Assembly (NCBI GenBank): GCA_020073485.1
Contig: JAIQFB010000024.1
Span: forward strand, 24,399 to 88,398
DNA length: 64,000 bases
Direction: 5' to 3'
Source of the DNA: Terriglobia bacterium
GTDB lineage: Bacteria > Acidobacteriota > Terriglobia > Acidiferrales > UBA7541
Shown: piece by piece, positions 8,837 through 17,199 of the stretch
Position numbering within the stretch: the first letter of the stretch is position 1
Layout: the number at the start of each line of letters is the position of its first letter
Notes under the pieces: model-generated
What the model was told of the DNA's origin: nothing
Seen by the model: only the letters and a program-made list of their open reading frames with translations
The model's database searches: none
Made by a program: the position numbers and the translations under genes

Positions 8837-9939
8837 AAATTCAAAGAATCACCTTGCGCGAAATCCGCATGCCCCTGGTGACGCCGTTTGAAACCAGCTT
8901 CGGCCGCCTCACCGGCCGCCGCATGCTCTTGGTCGAGGCCGATGCCGACGGCGTTTCCGGCTGGGGCGAATCAGTCGCCGGGGAAGGCCCCTTCTACGCC
9001 CCCGAAACGGTCGAGACCGCCTGGCACATCCTCCGCGATTTCATCTGGCCACTGCTCAAGGATCGCGAATTCGCATCCGCCTCTGAACTCTGGGAGATCC
9101 TCGCCCCCATTCGCGGCCACAATATGGCCAAGGGCGCGATCGAATCGGCCGTGTGGGACGCCGAGGCCCGCCAGAAAAACATCCCGCTCTGGAAACTTAT
9201 CGGCGGCGTGCGCAACGAAATCCCCTGCGGCGTTTCCATCGGCATTAAACCAACGCTTGAGGAATTAGTTTCAACCGTCGAGCGCGAACTGGCCGCCGGA
9301 TACCAGCGCATCAAAATAAAAATCAAGCCGGGGAAAGACATCGAGCCCGTCGAAACCCTGCGCCAGCGTTTCCCGCGCATCCGCCTGATGGTCGACGCCA
9401 ACTCCGCCTACCGCCTCCCGGATTGGCCGCACCTGAAGCGCCTGGAAGCCTACTACTTGATGATGATCGAGCAGCCACTCGGCTGGGACGACCTCTACAG
9501 CCACGCCGAATTGCAGCGCAAACTGGAAACCCCAATCTGCCTGGATGAATGCATCCACACGCTGGAACACGCCCGCGCCGCCATCGAACTCGGCGCCTGC
9601 CGCATCATCAACATCAAGCTCGGCCGCGTCGGAGGCTACACCCCGTCCAAACAAATTCACGACCTCTGCAAATCCCGCCAGATCCCGGTCTGGTGCGGCG
9701 GCATGCTCGAATCCGGAATCGGCCGCGCCCACAACATCGCCCTCTCCACGCTCGAAAATTTCTCTCTCCCCGGAGACGTCACCGCCAGCCGCCGCTACTG
9801 GACCGAAGACATCATCGAACCAGAGGTTGAAGTTTCTCCGCAGGGCACCATCCACGTCCCCGCCGCCCCCGGCATCGGCTACACCCCGCGCCTCGACCGC
9901 ATCGAAAAAATTTCCGCAAGAAAAGAGATTCTGAGCTAA
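8833..9939 (+). CDS. Enolase-superfamily N-succinylamino acid racemase / o-succinylbenzoate synthase
   Basis: A 368-residue muconate-lactonising subgroup enzyme. Catalytic residues are all visible: the KxK pair at Lys163/Lys165 in IKIKIKPGKD, metal ligands Asp188 (VDANSAY), Glu213 (MIEQPLGW) and Asp238 (CLDEC), and the opposing base Lys262 (NIKLGRVGG). Residue numbers fall almost where they do in known NSAR/OSBS enzymes. No menaquinone genes are nearby and a GNAT acyltransferase overlaps upstream, so amino-acid racemisation is favoured over menC function. The start is the GTG that overlaps the previous stop (GTGA); a longer frame beginning at 8293 is only read-through of the GNAT gene. Confidence 0.88.
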   Translation: MKIQRITLREIRMPLVTPFETSFGRLTGRRMLLVEADADGVSGWGESVAGEGPFYAPETVETAWHILRDFIWPLLKDREFASASELWEILAPIRGHNMAKGAIESAVWDAEARQKNIPLWKLIGGVRNEIPCGVSIGIKPTLEELVSTVERELAAGYQRIKIKIKPGKDIEPVETLRQRFPRIRLMVDANSAYRLPDWPHLKRLEAYYLMMIEQPLGWDDLYSHAELQRKLETPICLDECIHTLEHARAAIELGACRIINIKLGRVGGYTPSKQIHDLCKSRQIPVWCGGMLESGIGRAHNIALSTLENFSLPGDVTASRRYWTEDIIEPEVEVSPQGTIHVPAAPGIGYTPRLDRIEKISARKEILS

Positions 9940-9984
9940 TCCAATTGTTCCGGCTGCTGTCCTGGTTTGAAATTTCCGTGAGGA

Positions 9985-10116
9985 ATCGGAGGTCCGAGCT
10001 TCAGCTCGGACATTCACGCTTCGTGGGTTGTGGGCTTTAGCCCCTGAAGCTTCATGGGTTAAAACCCCATTTCCGGGGATCCTTTTCGTCGGGGCTGAAG
10101 CCCCGACCTCCGAAAT
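9985..10116. repeat. Array of short GGCT(G/A)AAGCC-type hairpins
   Basis: The gap before the leuB-like gene holds four short inverted words in a row: GTCCGAGCTTCAGCTCGGAC, GGGCTTTAGCCC, GGGTTAAAACCC and CGGGGCTGAAGCCCCG. Copies of the first and second recur at 39003-39082. This is the densest single cluster of the family in the window. No gene is seen. Confidence 0.75.
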
Positions 10117-10204
10117 CTACTCGCTCTTCAAATTAGGACAGCGCCTTTTTCCGCCCTGCGTTGACCCCACCCGGCCGCCATGTTAGCGTTGCGCCCGAAT
10201 CGCC

Positions 10205-11281
10205 ATGTCGGAAACGGAAATCTCGCAAGATCCCAAGCGCATCGCCGTAATCCCCGGCGATGGCATCGGCGTCGAAGTCACTCGCGAAGCTGTGAAAGTC
10301 CTCCGGGCCGCGACTCCCGAAAAACTTCAATTCACCGAATTCGATTGGGGCGCCGACCGCTACCTGCGCGACGGCACCTCGCTGCCCGCCGGTGCCGTCG
10401 AAATGTTTCACCGCGACTTCGACGCCATCCTGTTTGGCGCGGTAGGCGATCCGCGCGTCCCCTCCAATCAACACGCCGCCGATATCCTCCTGGGCCTGCG
10501 CGCCAAACTCGACCTCTACGTCAACCTCCGCCCCGTCGAACTTCTCGACGATGCCCTAACCCCGCTGCGCAATCGGGCCACAAAGGATGTCCACTTCACC
10601 GTCGTCCGTGAAAACACCGAAGGCCTCTACGTCGGCGCCGGCGGCCATTTCCAGCGCGGTACCCCGCACGAAGTGGCCATCCAGGAAGACGTCAACACGC
10701 GCCGCGGCGTTGAGCGCATCATCCGCTACGCCTTTGAATTCGCCCGCAGCCGCCACCTGCGCCGCGTCTGCATGAGCGACAAATCCAACGCCCTCACCTT
10801 CGGTCATGAGCTTTGGCTGCGCGTATTCAAGGAATTGAAGAGCGAGTACGCGGACGTCGAATCGCGCCACCTCTACGTCGACGCCCTGGCCATGGAACTG
10901 GTCCGCGATCCCACCCAGTTCGACGTCATCGTCACCTGCAACCTGTTCGGCGACATCTTGAGCGACCTCGGTTCTCAGCTCGCCGGCGGCCTGGGCCTTG
11001 CTCCCTCCGGCAATATCCACCCCGGCCGAGTCTCGCTGTTTGAGCCCGTACACGGTTCCGCACCCAATATCGCCGGGAAAAACATCGCCAATCCCGCGGG
11101 CTCCGTGTTGTCCTCCGCCCTGATGCTCGATCATCTAGGCATGCCCGCGACGGCAAATCTACTGCGCGACGCCGTGAGCGCCTCGATCCGTGAGAAGCAG
11201 ACGACTCAGGATATTGGCGGAAATTTAGGAACGCGCGAGGCCGGAGACTGGCTCGCGGAATTTGTCGCCACTCGCGCTTAG
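10205..11281 (+). CDS. leuB: 3-isopropylmalate dehydrogenase (or close isocitrate/tartrate-type relative)
   Basis: A 358-residue NAD-dependent beta-decarboxylating dehydrogenase. PGDGIG at residues 17-22 opens the fold. VVRENTEGLYVG, DKSNAL and CNLFGDILSDL supply the substrate/metal residues, and FEPVHGSAPNIAGKNIANP is the dinucleotide-binding loop. In leucine synthesis it would oxidise 3-isopropylmalate to 2-oxoisocaproate. Tartrate and homoisocitrate dehydrogenases share these motifs, and no leuCD genes are in the window, so the substrate is the most likely one but not proven. It is monocistronic, converging on the rhomboid gene, whose stop overlaps its end by four bases. Confidence 0.85.
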   Translation: MSETEISQDPKRIAVIPGDGIGVEVTREAVKVLRAATPEKLQFTEFDWGADRYLRDGTSLPAGAVEMFHRDFDAILFGAVGDPRVPSNQHAADILLGLRAKLDLYVNLRPVELLDDALTPLRNRATKDVHFTVVRENTEGLYVGAGGHFQRGTPHEVAIQEDVNTRRGVERIIRYAFEFARSRHLRRVCMSDKSNALTFGHELWLRVFKELKSEYADVESRHLYVDALAMELVRDPTQFDVIVTCNLFGDILSDLGSQLAGGLGLAPSGNIHPGRVSLFEPVHGSAPNIAGKNIANPAGSVLSSALMLDHLGMPATANLLRDAVSASIREKQTTQDIGGNLGTREAGDWLAEFVATRA

Positions 11282-11967
11282 ACCGTCGCCGCTCGCCGCT
11301 GCTTCGGCCGCTTGCCGACCACTAGAATCGCCCCCAACAAAAACCCTCCCACGTGCGCCCACCAGGCCACGCCCCCTTGGTCGGTCATCCCCAGCGAAGC
11401 CACGCCGCTGAAAAACTGAATAAAGAACCAGTACCCGAGCATCAGGAACGCCGGAATGCGGATGGTAAAGAATAGGAAGAGTGCCGGAATCAGCGTGGTC
11501 ACCCGCGACCTCGGATACAGAACAATGAATGCCCCCATGATCCCGGAAATCGCTCCGCTGGCCCCCACCGTGGGAATCTTCGAGCCCCAGCTGAACGCCG
11601 TGTGCACCACGGCCGATCCAATTCCGCATATAAAGTAGAAAATGAGATATTGAAAATGTCCCAGCGCCTCCTCCACGCTGCCTCCAAACACCCATAGAAA
11701 CAGCATGTTCCCCAGCAGGTGCATCCACCCGCCATGCAAAAACATGCTGGTGAAATAGGGAAGAATGGTCTGGCCGAGGGAGGCGCCGTGTTTGGTGAAC
11801 AGTAGTTCCACATGCGACGGCGTCAGGCCAAATGTGAAGATGAACTTGTTTCCAGCCTTGGGCGACAGCGTCAACTCATAAAAGAATGCCAGCGAGTTGG
11901 TGACTATCAACAGGACCGTGACGACAGCAGCCCGCATCCTCACAATGTCCACGCGAAGGGGAATCAT
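11278..11967 (-). CDS. Rhomboid-family intramembrane serine protease
   Basis: A 229-residue membrane protease that cleaves transmembrane substrates. Six hydrophobic helices are seen. The catalytic pair is Ser138 in GASGAISG and His205 in AHVGGFLLG, with the HLLGN motif (83-87) and the conserved Trp-Arg-like L1 region FLHGGWMH before it. The start is the ATG at 11967, which follows a strong GGAGGAGGG site; the longer upstream frame lacks family sequence. This ATG overlaps the stop of the PfkB gene (ATGA), so the pair is translationally coupled, an unusual partnership with no known functional link. Confidence 0.9.
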   Translation of the reverse strand: MIPLRVDIVRMRAAVVTVLLIVTNSLAFFYELTLSPKAGNKFIFTFGLTPSHVELLFTKHGASLGQTILPYFTSMFLHGGWMHLLGNMLFLWVFGGSVEEALGHFQYLIFYFICGIGSAVVHTAFSWGSKIPTVGASGAISGIMGAFIVLYPRSRVTTLIPALFLFFTIRIPAFLMLGYWFFIQFFSGVASLGMTDQGGVAWWAHVGGFLLGAILVVGKRPKQRRAATV

Positions 11968-12938
11968 CTTGCCCTCCTCCCGGCCTCGGCAAGCTGATCC
12001 TCGGTAAACGCGCGCGGCCTGCGCGCGCCCTTGCGAACGAACTGCTCGATCTTCTTCAGCGGAGCAATCCCGCCGCGCGCCCCCGCCCCCAGACACGAAA
12101 GCCCAGCCGCCGCGCAGCAAAATGCCAGCAGTTCCGGCAACTGGAACCCGCGCACGATGCCGTAAGCAAACGCGCCATGAAAAATATCGCCCGCGCCCGT
12201 GGTATCCACGGGCTTGACGTCAAATGCAGGGCAGTAGTGGAACTTCGAGCCGTCCCAGGCCAGGACGCCATCCTCGCCCAAGGTCGCCGCCGCGAGCCGG
12301 TTTCCAAACCTTGCCGCAAGCTTGGGAAGGGACGCGAAAAGATCGGCGTCTCCGAACAGTCGTCCGGGAAAATCCCGCGAAGTGATGGCGTAATCCACAT
12401 GCTCAAGTAACACTTCCACTCCTGGATACAGGTTGTCGAGGTCAACCGTTACTGGAATCTTCGCCTGTCGGGCCCATCGCGCGGCCGTCGCCGCCGCCCG
12501 GCAGTCGTGGCCGTCCACATGAAGCAGCCTCGAACGGACGACCCACTCCTTGCGTATCTCCCGGGGAAGCAGTTCCAGACGCGCGTCCCGCTTCCAGAGC
12601 ACCGTGCGTTCGCCGGTCTGCTCGTCGACCAGAATGAAAGAGGACTGGCTCTGGCAATTGTGGACCACGCTCCAGTGCGCCTCGACCCCGGAGCGTTTCA
12701 TTTCCTCCTGCTGAAGTTTCCCCCAGGGGTCATCGCCGATCTTTCCGGCGTAGCGCGCTTTCAATCCCCAGCGCGCGCAGGCGGTGACGGCGCTGGCGAC
12801 CTGCCCCCCGGGAAGCACCTCGGAGAAGCGAAACTCGACTTTGGAGTTGAAGGCGGGGAAGTGCGGAAGCCGGATGATCGTGTCGGTGGCATTCAGGCCA
12901 ACGCCCACGATATCCACGAGAGGAAGAGCTTTCGCCAC
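11964..12938 (-). CDS. PfkB-family carbohydrate/nucleoside kinase
   Basis: A cytosolic ribokinase-fold kinase of about 324 residues. The N-terminal VDIVGVGLNATDT and LPGGQVASAVTACARWG match the PfkB substrate region, and the C-terminal PfkB signature DTTGAGDIFHGAFAYG (from about residue 245) holds the catalytic Asp near 251. Members phosphorylate ribose, fructose, adenosine or 2-keto-3-deoxygluconate; the substrate cannot be told here. The GTG at 12938 is chosen because family sequence begins a few residues later; the frame stays open to 13079 but that part is not family-like. Overlap with the rhomboid gene implies one transcript. Confidence 0.85.
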   Translation of the reverse strand: MAKALPLVDIVGVGLNATDTIIRLPHFPAFNSKVEFRFSEVLPGGQVASAVTACARWGLKARYAGKIGDDPWGKLQQEEMKRSGVEAHWSVVHNCQSQSSFILVDEQTGERTVLWKRDARLELLPREIRKEWVVRSRLLHVDGHDCRAAATAARWARQAKIPVTVDLDNLYPGVEVLLEHVDYAITSRDFPGRLFGDADLFASLPKLAARFGNRLAAATLGEDGVLAWDGSKFHYCPAFDVKPVDTTGAGDIFHGAFAYGIVRGFQLPELLAFCCAAAGLSCLGAGARGGIAPLKKIEQFVRKGARRPRAFTEDQLAEAGRRAR

Positions 12939-13240
12939 CCAGACACTGTACGAAAAAATACGAAGGACGCAAGGGAAATGCGGGAGATGTGCGTCCGATA
13001 ATTTTTCAGGGCGCGTTTGCGAGTAAACATATTCTTGAAGGAGCTGCAGGAGCGCGTAAACACACGGCTTGCGCGGCAAGGTTTTGCGCGTGGTAGTGAT
13101 GGATTGATGTGATGGTAAGATTTTTTCATGGTTCCTAATTGATTCAGTTCATCGGGTGTGGTAAGTAACGAATTCAAGATTTCGTCGCGCGATTCTGCTT
13201 GCGTGTGATTCCCGGTCGGTCGGCGCGCCGACAAACAGAG
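12939..13240. other. Divergent AT-richer gap at the strand-composition reversal
   Basis: This 302-base non-coding gap separates the minus-strand PfkB gene from recO and is richer in A/T than its surroundings (runs such as GATAATTTTTC and GTAAGATTTTTTC). It sits where the plus strand turns from C-rich to G-rich. I looked for TTATCCACA-type DnaA boxes and found none exact. It ends with one GTCGGC-GC-GCCGAC dyad at 13219-13232. Confidence 0.5.
13219..13232. promoter_or_regulatory. GTCGGC-NN-GCCGAC dyad upstream of recO
   Basis: A perfect 6+6 inverted repeat with a GC spacer, ending eight bases before the recO ATG. It is one of five in 13.2-20.1 kb; role unknown. Confidence 0.5.
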
Positions 13241-14014
13241 ATGCCAGTCAAGGAGTCGGAAGCGATCGTCCTGCGCAGTTTTCCGCTGGGTGAAGGCGAC
13301 CGCGTGGTCAGCTTTCTCGACCGCCAGTCCGGCCGCGTCAAAGGCGTGGCGCGGGGAGCGCGGCTCACCAAGAGCCGCTTTGGCTCGACGCTCGAGTTGC
13401 TTTCCTACATCCGCATCTGGTATTTCGAGCGCGAAAACAGGGACCTGGTTCGCATCAATCAGTGCGAATTAATCGAGTCCTTCATGGACGTGCAGGCCGA
13501 CTACTCGTCGGGCATCGCCATGGCCCTGGTGAGTGAGGTTACCGAGGCCGTGCTCGGCGAAAAGGAACCTGCCGATCCGCAGTTTCGGCTGGTCCTGCTG
13601 ACCGCGCGCGCTATTCGCGCCCACGGGCCTTCGCCGGCCGTGCTTGCTTATTTTTGCTTGTGGACGGCAAGGCTCGGAGGCTGGCTCGGACCGCTGGATC
13701 GCTGCTCGCGCTGTGGCCGGTTGGTCGAGCAGGAGAGTTTATTTACGTCACCGGGGAATCCGGAGCTTTGCTGCTCGGATTGCCGGGACGGCTGGATGAA
13801 ACAAATATCTAAAGAATCACTTTTAGTTGGGCGGATGGCGCTTTCCGGGACCCTGGAACGATTGTTGAAGGAAAATCCATCGCCAGAGGCGCCCAAAGAA
13901 ATCTTAAGTTATGGTTTAGATGTTTTGGAGCATCACATCGAAAAGAAATTGATCTCAAGAAAAATCTTATTTCTGGGAGAGAGTGGATCCGTTGAAATCG
14001 AATCTAAAGAATAA
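13241..14014 (+). CDS. recO: DNA repair protein RecO
   Basis: RecO helps RecR/RecF load RecA onto SSB-coated single-stranded DNA. The product is 257 residues: an OB-fold N-terminus ([20 protein letters not shown], then GVARGARL and [10 protein letters not shown]) followed by a helical domain containing a four-cysteine zinc site (CSRCG and CCSDC, about residues 150-182). The ATG at 13241 gives the standard [11 protein letters not shown] start; the frame is open further up from a TTG without family likeness. It overlaps glyQ by 32 bases, giving a recO-glyQ-glyS operon as in other bacteria. Confidence 0.93.
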   Translation: MPVKESEAIVLRSFPLGEGDRVVSFLDRQSGRVKGVARGARLTKSRFGSTLELLSYIRIWYFERENRDLVRINQCELIESFMDVQADYSSGIAMALVSEVTEAVLGEKEPADPQFRLVLLTARAIRAHGPSPAVLAYFCLWTARLGGWLGPLDRCSRCGRLVEQESLFTSPGNPELCCSDCRDGWMKQISKESLLVGRMALSGTLERLLKENPSPEAPKEILSYGLDVLEHHIEKKLISRKILFLGESGSVEIESKE

Positions 14015-14963
14015 GATTAACATTGCGAAGAAGGGACCGACGTTTCAAAACCTCATCCTTCAGTTGCAAAAATATTGGGGCGACCGCGGCTGCGTGATCC
14101 AGCAACCCTACGACGTGGAAGTCGGAGCAGGCACCATGCACCCGGAAACTTTCCTCCGCGTCCTGGGACCGAGGCCCTACCGGGTGGCCTACGTGCAGCC
14201 GTCTCGTCGGCCCGCCGACGGTCGCTACGGCGAAAATCCCAACCGCCTCTTTAAACACCACCAGCTCCAGATCATTCTGAAGCCTGCCCCGGCCGACGTC
14301 CAGGACCTGTACCTGCAGAGCCTGGCGGCCATCGGCCTGCGCCTTGCCGACCACGACGTGCGCTTTGAGGAAGACAACTGGGAGTCGCCCACACTCGGCG
14401 CCTGGGGCATCGGCTGGCAGGTGCTCCTCGACGGCCTCGAGATCACGCAGTTCACTTACTTCCAGCAGAGCGGCGGCATTGACCTCGATCCGGTATCGGT
14501 CGAGCTGACCTACGGTCTCGACCGCATCTGTTCCTACCTGCAGGGCGTCGACAGCGTCTACGACGTGCGCTGGTCGGACGATCGCTCCTACGGCCAGGTT
14601 CGCCTGCTCGAGGAGCAGGAATTTTCGGCCTACAACTTCGAATACGCCGATCCGGTGGTGACGCGCAAGCTTTTCGAGTTGCATGAGAAGGAAGCCGGGC
14701 AGCTGCTTGACCGCTACAAGGGGCAGGGAGACAAGCGCGATCCACGGTTTCCTCTGCTCGCGGCATACGACCACTGCCTGAAATGTTCGCACCTATTTAA
14801 CCTGCTGGATTCGAGGGGCGTGATCTCGACCACCGAGCGCGCCCAACTGATCGGCCGTGTGCGCCAGATCGCCTGCCGCACCGCCGCCGAGTTTCTCGCG
14901 AAACAAAAGCAATCGGAATCGCTGCAGGAAAATACTACGGTAACGACAGGGGCCACCCGATGA
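13983..14963 (+). CDS. glyQ: Glycyl-tRNA synthetase alpha subunit
   Basis: Catalytic subunit of the bacterial alpha2-beta2 glycyl-tRNA synthetase, which charges tRNA-Gly. The 326-residue protein has the class II core: [66 protein letters not shown] sequence and [11 protein letters not shown], then [10 protein letters not shown]. Start is a GTG inside the recO 3' end. An in-frame TTG three codons later is also possible. It ends in ATGA overlap with glyS. A GTCGGC-CC-GCCGAC dyad lies inside the gene at 14206-14219, in the highly conserved RRPADGR stretch. Confidence 0.96.
   Translation: MDPLKSNLKNKINIAKKGPTFQNLILQLQKYWGDRGCVIQQPYDVEVGAGTMHPETFLRVLGPRPYRVAYVQPSRRPADGRYGENPNRLFKHHQLQIILKPAPADVQDLYLQSLAAIGLRLADHDVRFEEDNWESPTLGAWGIGWQVLLDGLEITQFTYFQQSGGIDLDPVSVELTYGLDRICSYLQGVDSVYDVRWSDDRSYGQVRLLEEQEFSAYNFEYADPVVTRKLFELHEKEAGQLLDRYKGQGDKRDPRFPLLAAYDHCLKCSHLFNLLDSRGVISTTERAQLIGRVRQIACRTAAEFLAKQKQSESLQENTTVTTGATR
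14206..14219. other. GTCGGC-NN-GCCGAC dyad inside glyQ
   Basis: Second copy of the 14-base dyad, here with a CC spacer and within coding sequence for SRRPADGR, so coding constraint may explain it. Confidence 0.4.
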
Positions 14964-17101
14964 AGGGCGCGATGGATTTTCTGTTTGAGATCGGCTGCGA
15001 GGAAATACCCGCAGGGATGCTGCTGGGGGCCGTTAAAGAACTTCAAGCAATACTTGAGAAATATCTAAAGACCTATAATTTATTACTTGAAGCGCCTGTC
15101 GAAACCCTCGGGGCGCCTCGCCGGCTGGCGGCATCTTGCGCCAGCATTCGAGACAGGCAACCTGACGAAGTCAAAGAGCTAACCGGGCCGCCAAAATCGG
15201 TGGCGTACGACCCTGCAGGAAAGCCCACGCGCGCGGCCGAAAGTTTCGCCCAAAAAATTGGCATCCCAGTCGCCAAATTGACATTGGTGAACACCCCCAA
15301 AGGCGAATACCTTTCGGCCAAGCAGGTGATTAAGGGAAAGTCTGCAGCGGAAATCCTGGAGGATTTTCTTCCGCGCGCGGTGGCCGAGATTACCTGGCCG
15401 CGGAGCATGTACTGGACCGGCGCGGACGGCCTGCGTTTCATCCGGCCGATCCGGTGGGTGGTGGCGCTGCTGGGCGGCAAGCCCTTGAAATTTACTCTGG
15501 GCGACGCCCGGGCGGGGAACTTCACGGCAGGGCACCGTTTCCTGGGCAAATCGAAGATCCCGGTGCGCTCGGCCAAGGAGTATGTCCAGAAGTTGCGCGC
15601 CAACTTCGTGCTGGTCCGCGCAGAGGAACGCAGAAAGAAGATTGAAACGGAACTCGCAAAACTGGCCGGGGGCAAGGGCTTGCGCATCCATGAGGACGCG
15701 CATTTGCTGGACCTGGTGACCTATCTGAACGAGTACCCCACCGCAATTATGGGGGGATTCGATCCTGGGTACCTGGAATTGCCGGACGAGATCCTGATTA
15801 CGGTGATGCGCGGGCATCAGAAATACTTTGCGCTGGAAAAGAAGGACGGGTCGCTCGCGCCGCACTTCCTGGCCATCATTAATCTGGATAAGGACCGCGC
15901 GGGTTTGATCCGCGCGGGACACGAGCGGGTGCTGCGGGCGCGGTTTGCGGACGCGAGGTTTTTCTGGGAGACGGACCAGAAATGTCGGCTCGCCGACTAT
16001 CTGCCCAAATTGTCCGCCGTAACTTATCAGGCGAAGCTCGGAAGCTATGGCGACAAGGTCGAACGCGTGCGCGCCCTGGCCCGGTGGCTGGCCGAGCAAT
16101 GGTTTGCCAGCGGTATACCGCAGGCCAGCGTCGGAGCAGCCGACCGCGCCGCCGAACTTGCCAAGTGCGACCTGGTCACGGACATGGTTCGCGAGTTTAC
16201 CGAACTGCAAGGAGTGGTTGGCGGTCTGTACGCAAAAGCTCAAGGAGAACCTGAAGAAGTGGCCTGGGCTGTTTACGATCAATACAAGCCTGCCGGGCTG
16301 GACGATCCCATTCCGCGAAACCTGACAGGGCAGGCGCTGGGTCTGGCCGACAAGATGGATTCGCTGGTCGGCTGCTTTGCCGTGGGGCTGATTCCTTCGG
16401 GTTCAAGTGATCCTTTCGCTTTGCGCCGGGCGGCCATGGGCATTGTGAAAATTCTGGTTGAAACCAAATTGCCAGTTTCACTTTCACTGATGATCGCGCG
16501 GTCGGCCCGCACACTCGAAAGCTCGGGACGCAAGATTCCGGTTTCACCGGAAGTGGAGAAACAGGTCCTGGAGTTCCTGCTCGACCGCGCCCGGTTTGTG
16601 CTGAAGGAACGGGCGGGCCTGGCTTATGACGAGATCAACGCGGGGCTGGCCGCCGGCGCGGACGATCTGGTGGACGCGGTGCGGCGCATCGAAGCCGTGA
16701 AGGCCATCCGCAAGACGAAAAACTTCGAGCCGCTGGCCGTGTCCTTCAAACGCATCCGCAAAATTCTGGACAAGGCCGGACCGGAATCGGGTTGGAAGCT
16801 TGCGGCAGTGCGCGCGGACCTGTTTGCCGAGGACGCCGAGTTGGACCTCTACCAACGCGCCGCGGAGGTGGCCAAGGAAGCGGATCACTACAAGCGGGAG
16901 AGCCGCTACCGCGAGGCGCTGCAGAAGATCGCGGGGTTGCGTCCGGAGGTGGACAAATTCTTTGAAGAAGTCATGGTAATGGCCGAGGACGAGAACGTGC
17001 GCAAGAACCGGCTGACGCTGCTCGCGGGATTGCTCGCGGAATTTTCGACGATCGCGGATTTCTCGGAAATCGCGGCGGCGGAGCCGGGGAAGTCAACCTA
17101 A
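14960..17101 (+). CDS. glyS: Glycyl-tRNA synthetase beta subunit
   Basis: Partner of GlyQ that binds tRNA-Gly and holds the tetramer together. The 713-residue product has the expected N-terminus [15 protein letters not shown], then [11 protein letters not shown], the [15 protein letters not shown] block, GHRFLG, and a HD-like segment with [16 protein letters not shown] and [22 protein letters not shown]-terminal anticodon-binding helical domain covers about 590-700. Length is normal. The ATG overlaps the glyQ stop. A GTCGGC-TC-GCCGAC dyad lies at 15984-15997 inside the gene. Confidence 0.96.
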   Translation: MKGAMDFLFEIGCEEIPAGMLLGAVKELQAILEKYLKTYNLLLEAPVETLGAPRRLAASCASIRDRQPDEVKELTGPPKSVAYDPAGKPTRAAESFAQKIGIPVAKLTLVNTPKGEYLSAKQVIKGKSAAEILEDFLPRAVAEITWPRSMYWTGADGLRFIRPIRWVVALLGGKPLKFTLGDARAGNFTAGHRFLGKSKIPVRSAKEYVQKLRANFVLVRAEERRKKIETELAKLAGGKGLRIHEDAHLLDLVTYLNEYPTAIMGGFDPGYLELPDEILITVMRGHQKYFALEKKDGSLAPHFLAIINLDKDRAGLIRAGHERVLRARFADARFFWETDQKCRLADYLPKLSAVTYQAKLGSYGDKVERVRALARWLAEQWFASGIPQASVGAADRAAELAKCDLVTDMVREFTELQGVVGGLYAKAQGEPEEVAWAVYDQYKPAGLDDPIPRNLTGQALGLADKMDSLVGCFAVGLIPSGSSDPFALRRAAMGIVKILVETKLPVSLSLMIARSARTLESSGRKIPVSPEVEKQVLEFLLDRARFVLKERAGLAYDEINAGLAAGADDLVDAVRRIEAVKAIRKTKNFEPLAVSFKRIRKILDKAGPESGWKLAAVRADLFAEDAELDLYQRAAEVAKEADHYKRESRYREALQKIAGLRPEVDKFFEEVMVMAEDENVRKNRLTLLAGLLAEFSTIADFSEIAAAEPGKST
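15984..15997. other. GTCGGC-NN-GCCGAC dyad inside glyS
   Basis: Third copy of the dyad, TC spacer, within coding sequence. Confidence 0.4.
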
Positions 17102-17135
17102 AGTATAGCTTGAGGTGTGATTGGAATTGAATTTT

Positions 17136-17149
17136 GTCGGCGGGCCGAC
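17136..17149. promoter_or_regulatory. GTCGGC-NN-GCCGAC dyad upstream of ppdK
   Basis: Fourth copy, GG spacer, in the glyS-ppdK gap 51 bases before the ppdK start; flanking T and A extend it to a 16-base dyad. Confidence 0.5.
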
Positions 17150-17199
17150 ATGGAAGCGATTGGCGACAACACGGAAGCAATCCTAAGGAGACGACAGTC

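Noticed and set aside
12939..13240. Gap considered as a replication origin
   Set aside because: No exact TTATCCACA-type boxes or AT-rich unwinding array were seen; only the skew change points that way, so no origin is annotated.
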